From: Vibrio aestuarianus
GTDB lineage: Bacteria; Pseudomonadota; Gammaproteobacteria; Enterobacterales; Vibrionaceae
NCBI RefSeq assembly: GCF_012395185.1
Contig: NZ_JAAZTU010000030.1
Coordinates: 1-56,361, forward strand
Direction of reading: 5' to 3'
DNA: 56,361 bases
The position numbers and the translations under genes were made by a program. Within the stretch, counting starts at the first letter, position 1. Each line of letters begins with the position of its first letter. Of the stretch, positions 16,754 through 25,143 are shown one piece after another. The notes under the pieces are model-generated. The model worked only from the letters and a program-made list of their open reading frames with translations. It was not told the origin of the DNA and made no database searches.

Positions 16754-19390
16754 ATGATGAAGTGTAATTTTTTCTTTAACTCTTTCCTGCTGGTGTTTGT
16801 GGCTATTTTGCCAAGCACTGCGTTAAGTTTTACTCCAACGGCAGCGCAAATATCTCAATTTAAATCGCTTCCAAAAGCCCAGCAAGAGCAGTTAGCAAAG
16901 CAGTATGGAGTTGATTTAAATACTATCTCTTCTGCATCTGCATCAAACGGAGAAAATGGAAAAGAAAAAATTGCTGAGCCGAAAAGAGCAACTTCCATTC
17001 AAGACAATTCGAATGTTGAGTCGTTAAACTTAAAAGAATCTGATGAATCTGAACTTCCGCTATTTGGTTACGATTTATTTGTTGGTACTCCAATGGATTT
17101 TACACCAGTGGATAATCTTCCAATCCCTTTAGATTATGTAATGGCACCTGGTGATGAAATACTGGTTCAGCTTTATGGTAAATCCAATCAGCGTTATTCA
17201 GTGACTATCGATCGTGATGGTAAAGTGGATTTTCCAGAGTTAGGTGCCGAATACATTGCAGGACAAACATTTGGAGAAATTAAGCAATACATCGTGAGTT
17301 TGGTTGAAAGAAAGCTTATTGGTGTTGAAGCCATTGTTTCTTTAGGAAGCATGAGAACAATCCAAATATATGTTGCGGGTGAGGTGATTCAACCAGGGGC
17401 TTATAATGTCAATGGGCTTACTACGCTAACTCAAGCTATTGTGGCAAGTGGTGGTGTCAAAAATAACGGAAGCTTACGTAACATTCAGCTAAAGCGTAAA
17501 GGGAAGGTTGTTCAATATTTTGATGCTTATAATTTATTGCTTAATGGTGATAATTCACAAGATGTGCGGTTGCAAGCGGGCGATACTTTATTCATTCCCA
17601 CCAGACAAGCCAGCGTTTCAGTTAAAGGTGAGATTACTCGTCCGGCAAAGTATGAGCTTAAAGGAAAGACAACTCTTGAGTCTATGCTAAAAATGGCCGG
17701 TGGTGCTTTGCCTGATGCGTATCTTTCATTGGTTAATGTCCGCCGAGTGAGTACTAATGGTGTGGAACTCATAACCCTAGACTTTTTAAATAACTCTCAC
17801 CGTTCATTTGTTCTCCAGCCAGGGGATGAAGTGTCTCTTGCTCCTGTTAACCAAAGTTTTAGTAATGTTATTGCTGTTCGTGGTGAAGCTATTAGGCAAG
17901 GTGTCTATTCTTTTGTTCCTGGAATGAAAGTTAATGATGTGATTAAAAACATCGAACAAGATTTAAAAGAAACGGCCGATCTTCGTTATGCACTCTTAGT
18001 GAGAGAGAGCATAGCTCCTCGTAAGCTTCGAGTTAAACAATTCAGTTTGCTTAATGCGATCTCTCATCCTTCATCTGAGGATAATTTAGTCCTTCAAGCC
18101 CGTGATCAAATTTTCATATTCGATAATGGTATTGATTTGGAATATTGGTATCGCAAAGATAAAAATAAAAAGGTCGATGTAGCGGTTAGTGAGCAAGCTA
18201 AATTTGTTGAGGTCGTTGACCAAACGACTGGCGCGTTGGTGGAGGTCGACACCACTACTCAACTTGAGTCTTCAGGAGTAGAACAGGTCTCTAAGAGTGA
18301 TCGTCTTAAAAAAAGCAGTCGGGAATTATTACTTGAACCTATCATTGAGCGTCTGAAAGCACAGGCAACGTTTGATTCTCCTGCACAACTTATTGAGATC
18401 ACGGGTGCAGTTAAATACCCAGGTATTTATCCCTTACCTGATCAAGCGAACTTTAACGCATTGATTGATGCGGCTGGTGGATTTGCGGAACATGCTTACC
18501 TTACTCTGGCGGAAGTAACACGTTCTCAGCGTATTAATGATAGTTTTGATGTTGAGCACTATACGATTTCCCCTCGCAAACTAATCGATGGCGATATGTC
18601 GTTTGATTTTGTTGCTCAAGATTCGATTATGGTAAAACGTCAACCCAATTGGCAGCGTGACCTATCTATTGAACTGCAAGGTGAGGTTAAATTTCCTGGA
18701 ACATATGCCTTTGCTCGCGGTGAAACGCTCTCTGATATTATTGAACGAGCAGGAGGTTTTACTCGATTTGCCTATCCGAAAGGTGCGGTATTTAGCCGTG
18801 AAAGTTTAAAGCGCCAAGAGCAAGAGCGATTAAAGTTACTTAATGCTCAATTAAAGCAGGAAATCGGTAGTTTAGCGCTGCGCCGTCAAAGTTCTTCGGC
18901 TAGCTATACCACTAGCCCTAATGATGCTATGGCCATTACAGAAGAGTTAGCCAAAACAGAAGCCCTTGGTCGGTTAGTTATCGATTTAAAGCAAGCTGTG
19001 GCAGGTGATAGCATCAACAATATTATGCTAGAGAACGGTGATAAGCTATACGTCCCAGCTCTTCAACCAATAATCAGTGTGATGGGGGAGGTTCAATTTG
19101 CTTCGAATCATACTTATCGCCCAGGAATGAGTATAGAAGATTATATATCTGCAGCTGGTGGAACGAAAAAGCAAGCCGATACTGATCGAGTCTATGTGAT
19201 TCGTGCCGATGGTGCGGTGATATTGCCAAATAGTTCTTTCTGGTTTAGTCGAAAATCAAAACCGCTAGAGCCTGGTGATACGGTTGTGGTGCCAATTGAT
19301 ACTGATTACTTGGATGGGTTAAGTACTTTAACGTCTGCAACTCAGATACTGTACCAAATTGGTGTTGCTTGGAGTGCCATCAAAGATTAA
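16754..19390 (+). CDS. Wza-like polysaccharide export protein with multiple SLBB domains (WbfF/OtnA type)
   Basis: A long (878-residue) periplasmic/outer-membrane exporter. After a signal peptide (to about residue 25) comes the polysaccharide-export domain (PLDYVMAPGDEILVQLYG near 130), followed by at least five SLBB repeats, each with a V-x-G-E-V-x-x-P-G-x-Y type opening (for example EVIQPGAYNVNG, GAVKYPGIYPL, GEVKFPGTYAF). This is twice the size of E. coli Wza and matches the V. cholerae O139 WbfF/OtnA form. It lies between wzi and wzz and likely forms the capsule or O-antigen export channel. It is not a lipoprotein by the visible N-terminus, unlike classical Wza. Confidence 0.88.
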   Translation: MMKCNFFFNSFLLVFVAILPSTALSFTPTAAQISQFKSLPKAQQEQLAKQYGVDLNTISSASASNGENGKEKIAEPKRATSIQDNSNVESLNLKESDESELPLFGYDLFVGTPMDFTPVDNLPIPLDYVMAPGDEILVQLYGKSNQRYSVTIDRDGKVDFPELGAEYIAGQTFGEIKQYIVSLVERKLIGVEAIVSLGSMRTIQIYVAGEVIQPGAYNVNGLTTLTQAIVASGGVKNNGSLRNIQLKRKGKVVQYFDAYNLLLNGDNSQDVRLQAGDTLFIPTRQASVSVKGEITRPAKYELKGKTTLESMLKMAGGALPDAYLSLVNVRRVSTNGVELITLDFLNNSHRSFVLQPGDEVSLAPVNQSFSNVIAVRGEAIRQGVYSFVPGMKVNDVIKNIEQDLKETADLRYALLVRESIAPRKLRVKQFSLLNAISHPSSEDNLVLQARDQIFIFDNGIDLEYWYRKDKNKKVDVAVSEQAKFVEVVDQTTGALVEVDTTTQLESSGVEQVSKSDRLKKSSRELLLEPIIERLKAQATFDSPAQLIEITGAVKYPGIYPLPDQANFNALIDAAGGFAEHAYLTLAEVTRSQRINDSFDVEHYTISPRKLIDGDMSFDFVAQDSIMVKRQPNWQRDLSIELQGEVKFPGTYAFARGETLSDIIERAGGFTRFAYPKGAVFSRESLKRQEQERLKLLNAQLKQEIGSLALRRQSSSASYTTSPNDAMAITEELAKTEALGRLVIDLKQAVAGDSINNIMLENGDKLYVPALQPIISVMGEVQFASNHTYRPGMSIEDYISAAGGTKKQADTDRVYVIRADGAVILPNSSFWFSRKSKPLEPGDTVVVPIDTDYLDGLSTLTSATQILYQIGVAWSAIKD

Positions 19391-19451
19391 TAGGCCTTTG
19401 TCATTTTTATGTTGGCGCAGTGAGTGCGCCACTGATTGATAGTGTGTGATT

Positions 19452-20411
19452 ATGAATAAACCAATGTTACAACAACCTATATTTAGTCATGTTGATAGAC
19501 TGAATGTTTCAGATGATGAGATTGACTTACGAGAGCTTTTTGGGGCGTTATGGAAGGGAAAACTTGTCATCGTATTATGTACAGCAGCCTTTGCTATTGG
19601 CGGTGTCATTGTTGCGCTATCAACACCCAATACCTACCAAGCGCAAGCAAGCCTAGTTGCCGCTAACGAAGAGAGTGGCGGAGGGTTAGCTGCGATGGCT
19701 GGACAGTTGGGTGGTTTAGCTTCTTTGGCGGGTATTAATCTAGGCAGTGGCCGTTCTGGAGATAAAGCGATGTCTTTGGCTGTATTACAGTCTCGCCAGT
19801 TTATCAATGCTTTTATCAATCGCCATCAATTATTAGTTCCTTTGATGGCCGCTGACTCTTGGGATAGCGTGTCTGGTAATATGATTATCGACCCGGCTCT
19901 TTATGATATAGAAACACAACAATGGGTTCGAGAAACTTCCCCCCCGCTTTCAACTATTCCTAGTGATTGGGAGGCTCATAAAGCATTCAAAAAAATATTT
20001 TCGGTCTCTGAAGCTAAGGATAACGGATTGGTAACAATATCAATTACTCACCTTTCCCCACTTATAGCTCAGCAGTGGGTTGAGTTGCTCGTTAAAGACC
20101 TAAATGATTGGATTAAAAATGAAACATTAACGGAAACCCGTCAGAATATTGCTTATCTTGAGCAGCAATTAGAAAAAACCAAATTAGTCGATATGCAGTC
20201 GGTCTTTTATCAGTTGATTGAAGAGCAGATGAAAAGCTTAATGTTAGCAGAAGTTAAAGATGAGTTTGCCTTTAAAACCATTGATCCAGCCGTTGTCCCT
20301 GAAGAAAAAGCGGGGCCTAAACGGGCCTTGATTTGTGTTTTGGCTACGCTACTTGGTGGAATGCTTGGTGTTGCGATTGTGTTAGTTAGATTTGCCTTTA
20401 GAAGGCCGTAG
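19452..20411 (+). CDS. wzz: Wzz-type polysaccharide chain-length determinant
   Basis: An inner-membrane protein of 319 residues with the classical Wzz plan: DDEIDLRELFGALWKGK leader, first membrane segment at about residues 32-52, a periplasmic coiled region (VEL..KDLNDWIKNET) and a second membrane segment at the C-terminus following the Pro-Glu-rich PEEKAGPKR. Wzz sets the length of O-antigen or capsule chains made by Wzy. It has no Walker motif or C-terminal tyrosine cluster, so it is not a Wzc tyrosine kinase. The ATG at 19452 is preferred to a GTG two codons upstream. It ends the rightward operon. Confidence 0.9.
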   Translation: MNKPMLQQPIFSHVDRLNVSDDEIDLRELFGALWKGKLVIVLCTAAFAIGGVIVALSTPNTYQAQASLVAANEESGGGLAAMAGQLGGLASLAGINLGSGRSGDKAMSLAVLQSRQFINAFINRHQLLVPLMAADSWDSVSGNMIIDPALYDIETQQWVRETSPPLSTIPSDWEAHKAFKKIFSVSEAKDNGLVTISITHLSPLIAQQWVELLVKDLNDWIKNETLTETRQNIAYLEQQLEKTKLVDMQSVFYQLIEEQMKSLMLAEVKDEFAFKTIDPAVVPEEKAGPKRALICVLATLLGGMLGVAIVLVRFAFRRP

Positions 20412-20506
20412 ATTGCTTGCTATTTCGATTAAGATAAATTGAACAACCCCTTATTACTGCTTTTCATAACAGCAGCAAGTTGCTTCCCTTGATTATGCAA
20501 AAACAA

Positions 20507-20542
20507 AAAATCCGATATCTTTGTTTCGATATCGGATTTTTG
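20507..20542. terminator. Bidirectional terminator between wzz and the DUF3332 gene
   Basis: AAAAATCCGATATC pairs with GATATCGGATTTTT around a short loop, with A-run and T-run on the two sides, so it can stop both convergent transcripts. Confidence 0.85.
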
Positions 20543-20561
20543 ATATTCAACTTAACGTCGA

Positions 20562-21089
20562 TTAAGCGTTAGTTTGTAAATACGCTTGCAACTCTTCCAT
20601 TGAGGTTTGAGCCACTAGCTCGCCGTCAATATAATAAGTCACATCATTACCGTCACGTACGCCAAGAAGTGTGGCTTTCTCACCATTGTTGTAGGTAATA
20701 TTCATTTGAATGGTGTTGTCATCAATTTTCTGCATTTCACCTTTTTCAATCATGCGTTGATTGGTTAAAGGATCAATCGGTGCCGTTTTTAATGAGTCAT
20801 GAACTTGATCATTAACTTCGATGTAGGTGTCCATTTTGCTATCGAAAATATGCGGCTTACCATTAATAATGTTTTTGCCTGACCAAAATTCGATGCTGTT
20901 GAACACTAGGTAGTCAGCAGCAACCGTTACACCATAAACTGGGGCTAAAAGCATATTGAGGCCACCACGTGCATAGCGGTTATCAACGGCTTTTAAGTTA
21001 AAGGTCATCACTTTTTCTGTGACGGCATTGCTACCAATACAGCCAGAAAGAACCAGTGGAGTTGCGAGTGTTAAAATGTATTTTTTCAT
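20562..21089 (-). CDS. DUF3332 family lipoprotein
   Basis: A 175-residue lipoprotein; the lipobox LSGC puts the lipidated Cys at residue 17. The region FNLKAVDNRYARGGLNMLLAPVYG and the VFNSIEFWSG segment match the DUF3332 family. Function is not known; localisation to an inner or outer membrane is expected from the lipobox, and the residue after Cys is Ile rather than Asp, which favours the outer membrane. It is a single gene facing wzz, convergent across the shared terminator. Confidence 0.85.
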   Translation of the reverse strand: MKKYILTLATPLVLSGCIGSNAVTEKVMTFNLKAVDNRYARGGLNMLLAPVYGVTVAADYLVFNSIEFWSGKNIINGKPHIFDSKMDTYIEVNDQVHDSLKTAPIDPLTNQRMIEKGEMQKIDDNTIQMNITYNNGEKATLLGVRDGNDVTYYIDGELVAQTSMEELQAYLQTNA

Positions 21090-21216
21090 TTTCGTCTTAT
21101 GTGCAATTAATTGTTAACAAATTCAAATGCCCTAAAGTGGCATTTGCAGTTTTTCCTTATTTTCCTCTGTCTTCCCCTTTCCCAATCAGACTTTTCGTAC
21201 TTAAGCTGATTGGTGG

Positions 21217-22272
21217 TTATTCTTCATCTCGATTTTCAATCACGCCGTGTTTCTTTTTCCACATTTCCCAGCGTTGGTAGGCCAGCTGCTGCATGTCGGT
21301 GATTTTGTCAGCCTCATCTACAATTTGTTCGCCTAGTAGATATTCAAAGATATCTTCTAAAGTCAAAATGCCTTGTACCGTACCGTATTCGTCGACCACT
21401 AACGCCAGCTGTAGGCGCTTTTGCATGATTTGCTCGAACGCTTTAAACAGGCTTAATTTATTTAAAAGTGCATGCAGTGGGCGCATCACTTCTTCTAGAC
21501 GTTTCTCACCTTGTCCTTTTTGTTGCAGCTTAAATAGCTCCAAACGAAGCACAAAGCCGACAATATTACCCTTGCTTTGGCTATACACCAGTGGGCGTGA
21601 GAAAGGTGTTTCACTGTGTTGTTGTAAAAATTCATTGATGGTCATTTCACCATTGACGCGAAATAGTACTGTGCGTGGCGTCATGACTTGAGTGGCTGGG
21701 ACATACTGAATACTCAACAAGTTATTGAGTATTTTTGATTCGCCTTCAGTAAGTTCACCACTTTCATTAGCAAGCAGTGCCATCGCTGAGAGTTCATCAC
21801 GCATTTTTGGTTGTTCAATATTGCGAGCCAAACGCTTGGTGATCTGCTCTGAAAACCAGACAAATGGAGTCAATGCCCAAACCATCCAACGCAGTATTGT
21901 GGCCGCAACGGGGGCCAGTTGACGCCAGTAAGTCGCGCCTAGGGTTTTTGGGACGATTTCAGAAAGCACCAAAATACCTAACGTTAATACTGCAGAGAAA
22001 ACCCCCAACCATTCGCTGCCAAATACCACAGCGGCTTGTGCACCAGCACTAGCTGCACCAATGGTATGAGCAATGGTGTTTAGGGTTAAAATTGAAGCCA
22101 GTGGGCGATCAATGTCCGCTTTTAACTGGTTGAGTTTTTCAGCAGCAGGGTGCTGTTGTTGACGTAGTTGAGCAAGATAGCTTGGTGTAATGCTTAATAA
22201 CACCGCCTCCAAAACCGAACAGATAAAAGAGACACCGATAGCAACGGCAATATAAACCGTAAGCAAAAACAT
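21217..22272 (-). CDS. CNNM/CorB-type membrane protein with CBS domains
   Basis: A 351-residue inner-membrane protein: a DUF21 transmembrane domain (about residues 1-140, with SEIVPKTLG typical of the family) followed by a CBS pair (from residue 190, VMTPRTVLF; later VVDEYGTVQGILTLEDIFEYLLGEQIVDE). Members are linked to magnesium or cobalt export and often mislabelled hemolysins. The usual C-terminal CorC-HlyC domain seems absent. A single gene with about 300 bases to divergent hupA. Ion specificity is not decidable. Confidence 0.88.
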   Translation of the reverse strand: MFLLTVYIAVAIGVSFICSVLEAVLLSITPSYLAQLRQQQHPAAEKLNQLKADIDRPLASILTLNTIAHTIGAASAGAQAAVVFGSEWLGVFSAVLTLGILVLSEIVPKTLGATYWRQLAPVAATILRWMVWALTPFVWFSEQITKRLARNIEQPKMRDELSAMALLANESGELTEGESKILNNLLSIQYVPATQVMTPRTVLFRVNGEMTINEFLQQHSETPFSRPLVYSQSKGNIVGFVLRLELFKLQQKGQGEKRLEEVMRPLHALLNKLSLFKAFEQIMQKRLQLALVVDEYGTVQGILTLEDIFEYLLGEQIVDEADKITDMQQLAYQRWEMWKKKHGVIENRDEE

Positions 22273-22587
22273 GAATGATCCTTAGTAAGAGATACCATAC
22301 CAATTGTGCGTTTCACGATACCTGAGCATCACTAGTGCTGATATTTTAAGCCGTCTACTGACTTGAAATATCAGGCTATTCAAGTATAGACACGCTATAA
22401 ATAAGGCTTTCAAGCATGAAAAACAAGCAAATGTGCTTTGTTAATCAGTAACAAATTGTGAGTTAATGCTCATATTGTGGTTAAAAGTAAGGCATAGAGA
22501 CAAAAGTTCAGTGACAAACCTTTGCCAGACGGGGGCTTTATGCTTTAGAGTGAACCCAATTCGATAACCTATAAGAAGGGAAACCTA
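22273..22587. other. Divergent intergenic region upstream of hupA
   Basis: 315 bases between the CNNM gene and hupA. It is AT-rich and should hold the promoters of both. A hupA ribosome site (AGAAGGG) ends it. I see no convincing small gene or strong hairpin; one poor sigma-70 candidate for hupA is TTGCCA at 22524 with a weak -10 about 17 bases on. Confidence 0.45.
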
Positions 22588-22860
22588 ATGAACAAGACCC
22601 AATTAATCGACTTTATCGCAGAAAAAGCAGACCTATCTAAAGCACAAGCAAAAGCTGCTCTTGAAGCGACTTTAGGCGCAGTTGAGGGAGCTCTTAAAGA
22701 GGGTGACCAAGTTCAACTAATTGGTTTTGGTACATTCAAAGTAAACCACCGTGCAGCGCGTACTGGTCGCAACCCTAAAACGGGTGCTGAGATCCAAATC
22801 GCAGCAGCAAACGTTCCAGCATTTGTAGCAGGTAAAGCACTGAAAGATTCAGTGAAATAA
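22588..22860 (+). CDS. hupA: DNA-binding protein HU-alpha
   Basis: A 90-residue histone-like protein, full length. The family signature [21 protein letters not shown] (about residues 46-66) is present, including the beta-arm with RNP. It binds and bends DNA as a homodimer or heterodimer with HU-beta. Good ribosome site. The gene order hupA then a DUF1481 lipoprotein then purD is the same as in many gammaproteobacteria. Confidence 0.97.
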   Translation: MNKTQLIDFIAEKADLSKAQAKAALEATLGAVEGALKEGDQVQLIGFGTFKVNHRAARTGRNPKTGAEIQIAAANVPAFVAGKALKDSVK

Positions 22861-22902
22861 TTTATACTACGCCGAGATACTCTCTCGGCGTAGATTCTCC
22901 CC

Positions 22903-23586
22903 ATGAAAAAATTCCTATTACCCTCTCTGTGCTCTCTTTTCCTTATCGGATGCACCGCTTCTAGTCACACGCCCAATATTGAACAATATTTAAATTATAC
23001 CAGTGGACAAGCGATGGGGGATGCCACCAGTTTTTATTGGTATACCGAGCGTCTTGTGTTACCCAGCAGTGCCGCGGACTATGTCAGTTCTGGCGATTAT
23101 GGTGGCTATCAAACCAATTACCGTTGGGACGAAGGCTCGCTGCGAGAATTAAAACGAGAAGGATCATTACTGAGTAAAAACAGTTTGGTGCCTTATAGTA
23201 TTCATCTGCGTTTTAATAAAGAAGGTGAAGCGGTTTATCAACAATATCGTGTTGATGGAAAAGTGCTGCCATTGAGTAAAGAGCAGCTATATGTTTACCT
23301 GGCGCAATCTCAGTATGTGGCTTCTGTTACTAAAGACAATCGCGGTTTGTCCTTAATTCAAGGGGTTTGGGATGGCGAGGTATTTGCAAGCTGCACTGGC
23401 GATCAATACAGCCAATTGGAATTTAATCAGAGTTTACCCAACGTAGATATGAGTTCTTCGTCGTCGAAGCATTACTTTGCTTTTCTTGGTAAGGTGCGTA
23501 ATAACCGAGTGTATGTTGAGAAGCTGTTGGTGCAGGCTGATGAAAACCACGGCTGTATCAATAAGCCACAATTGTTCGACGATTAA
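22903..23586 (+). CDS. DUF1481 lipoprotein (YjaH-like)
   Basis: A 227-residue lipoprotein; the lipobox LIGC puts the modified Cys at residue 17. Position directly downstream of hupA and the sequence pattern (a YxRWDEGSL motif near 72 and the SIHLRFNKEGEAVYQQYRVDGK segment near 98) match DUF1481, E. coli YjaH. Function unknown. It ends 1-2 bases before a hairpin that stops the hupA transcript. Confidence 0.82.
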   Translation: MKKFLLPSLCSLFLIGCTASSHTPNIEQYLNYTSGQAMGDATSFYWYTERLVLPSSAADYVSSGDYGGYQTNYRWDEGSLRELKREGSLLSKNSLVPYSIHLRFNKEGEAVYQQYRVDGKVLPLSKEQLYVYLAQSQYVASVTKDNRGLSLIQGVWDGEVFASCTGDQYSQLEFNQSLPNVDMSSSSSKHYFAFLGKVRNNRVYVEKLLVQADENHGCINKPQLFDD

Positions 23587-23587
23587 A

Positions 23588-23615
23588 AATAAGGCGCTCA
23601 TCGAGCGCCTTATTG
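23588..23615 (+). terminator. Rho-independent terminator after the DUF1481 gene
   Basis: AAATAAGGCGCTC pairs with GAGCGCCTTATT, stem directly after the stop codon and ending in TT. Confidence 0.75.
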
Positions 23616-23627
23616 ACAAGATGTGAT

Positions 23628-23755
23628 TATACCCTTCCCACTTGAAGCTGCAGCGGTGTTGGCTACATTCGCTCACCCCAATCACATAGTTTATCTATGC
23701 TCATGGGGATGAACTCACTTGCCGCCTACCTGCAACTTCAAGTTGTTTGGGTATA
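23628..23755. repeat. ERIC-type repeat, copy 1 (3' end of purD)
   Basis: A 128-base imperfect palindrome with outer arms TATACCC...TTGAAG and CTTCAA...GGGTATA and the inner core CATGAGCATAGATAAAC (complement here). It matches the Enterobacterial Repetitive Intergenic Consensus family in size and arms, in its vibrio form. Two more copies lie at 34329 and 40527. The purD stop codon lies inside this copy. Confidence 0.85.
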
Positions 23756-25048
23756 GTTTGACTCTTGCTCACGAGCAATGGCGCGGTAACCAATGTCGTT
23801 GCGGTAGAACATACCATTCCAACTGACTTGCTTTGCAAGAGCGTAAGCGCGTTGTTGGGCTTCTGATACGCTGTTACCGAGTGCGGTTGCACACAGTACG
23901 CGGCCACCGTTAGTGACGACATCGCCAGCAGCGTTGTTTGCTGTTCCTGCGTGGAAAATTTTCTCACCTTCCACTTCTTGCTGCGTTAAGCCTGAAATAA
24001 CATCGCCTTTGGCGTAGTCAGCCGGATAACCGCCTGCAGCAAGGACAATACCGATAGACGCACGAGGGTCCCATTTCGATTCCATTTGATCAAGTTTACC
24101 GTCGATCGCTGCAAAACAGAGTTCAACCAAGTCAGATTGCATGCGCATCATAATCGGTTGGGTTTCTGGGTCACCAAAACGGCAGTTGTATTCGATCACT
24201 TTTGGTGTGCCAGCCGCATCAATCATCAAACCTGCGTACAAGAAACCCGTATATGGGTTACCTTCCGCTGCCATGCCGCGTACGGTAGGGTAAATGACCT
24301 CTTGCATGACTCGATCGTGAATTTCTGCGGTTACAACCGGCGCTGGGGAATAAGCACCCATACCACCAGTGTTCGGGCCGGTATCTTTATCGCCGACACG
24401 TTTGTGGTCTTGGCTGGTGGCCATTGGCAACACATTTTCACCATCAACCATCACGATAAAGCTTGCTTCTTCACCATCTAAGAATTCTTCGATAACCACG
24501 CGACTGCCCGCATTGCCAAAAGCGTTGCCTGCCAGCATATCTTTAATCGCATCTTCCGCTTCTTGTAGTGTCATCGCGACGATAACGCCTTTACCAGCAG
24601 CAAGGCCGTCAGCTTTGACAACAATCGGCGCGCCCTGCTCACGTACGTAAGCCAATGCCGGTTCAATCTCGGTGAAGTTGGCGTAAGCCGCTGTTGGGAT
24701 TTGGTGACGAGCTAGGAAGTCTTTAGTGAAAGCTTTAGATCCTTCAAGTTGCGCTGCTGCTTGAGTTGGGCCAAAGATAGGTAACCCAGCTTCACGGAAA
24801 GCATCAACCACACCAAGAACCAGTGGAACTTCAGGGCCAACAATAGTCAGTTCAATCTGTTTTTGGTTGGCAAATGCAACCAGTTCAGAGATGCTCTCTA
24901 CGCTAATATTGACGTTTTCTAGCTTAGGCTCAAGTGCTGTTCCTGCATTTCCTGGCGCGATAAATACCGTTTCTACGTTTGGGTTTTGCGCGACTTTCCA
25001 ACCAAGAGCGTGTTCGCGACCGCCAGAACCAATAATTAAAACTCGCAT
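23738..25048 (-). CDS. purD: Phosphoribosylamine-glycine ligase (GAR synthetase)
   Basis: Joins glycine to phosphoribosylamine with ATP, step 2 of purine synthesis. It shows the N-terminal GSGGREHAL motif, the ATP-grasp domain (from about residue 110, KADGLAAGKGV) and RFGDPETQ near residue 290. At 436 residues it is a few longer than usual; the last residues (after REQES) are read from the ERIC repeat, which also gives the TGA. It follows purH with about 95 bases between, containing a hairpin. Transcription is from purH. Confidence 0.95.
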   Translation of the reverse strand: MRVLIIGSGGREHALGWKVAQNPNVETVFIAPGNAGTALEPKLENVNISVESISELVAFANQKQIELTIVGPEVPLVLGVVDAFREAGLPIFGPTQAAAQLEGSKAFTKDFLARHQIPTAAYANFTEIEPALAYVREQGAPIVVKADGLAAGKGVIVAMTLQEAEDAIKDMLAGNAFGNAGSRVVIEEFLDGEEASFIVMVDGENVLPMATSQDHKRVGDKDTGPNTGGMGAYSPAPVVTAEIHDRVMQEVIYPTVRGMAAEGNPYTGFLYAGLMIDAAGTPKVIEYNCRFGDPETQPIMMRMQSDLVELCFAAIDGKLDQMESKWDPRASIGIVLAAGGYPADYAKGDVISGLTQQEVEGEKIFHAGTANNAAGDVVTNGGRVLCATALGNSVSEAQQRAYALAKQVSWNGMFYRNDIGYRAIAREQESNYTQTT

Positions 25049-25097
25049 ATTTAAAATTCCTTAATCTTAAAATATCGTTCACTCAAAGTAGTTGCTG

Positions 25098-25122
25098 CTG
25101 TGGCGTCGCTAACGACGCCACA
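25098..25122 (-). other. Hairpin between purH and purD
   Basis: CTGTGGCGTCG and CGACGCCACAG pair perfectly (11-base arms, short loop), just after the purH stop. No T-run follows on the minus strand, so it is more likely an mRNA-stability or processing element than a terminator. Confidence 0.6.
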
Positions 25123-25143
25123 GTGCCAAATACGAAGAGGAAA

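Noticed and set aside
23738..23760. purD frameshift or truncation
   Set aside because: The unusual C-terminus is explained by the ERIC repeat; all catalytic parts are present and in frame.
24086..24481. Plus-strand frames inside purD, purH, accC and acs
   Set aside because: These are antisense shadows in GC-biased frames, without ribosome sites or recognisable domains.
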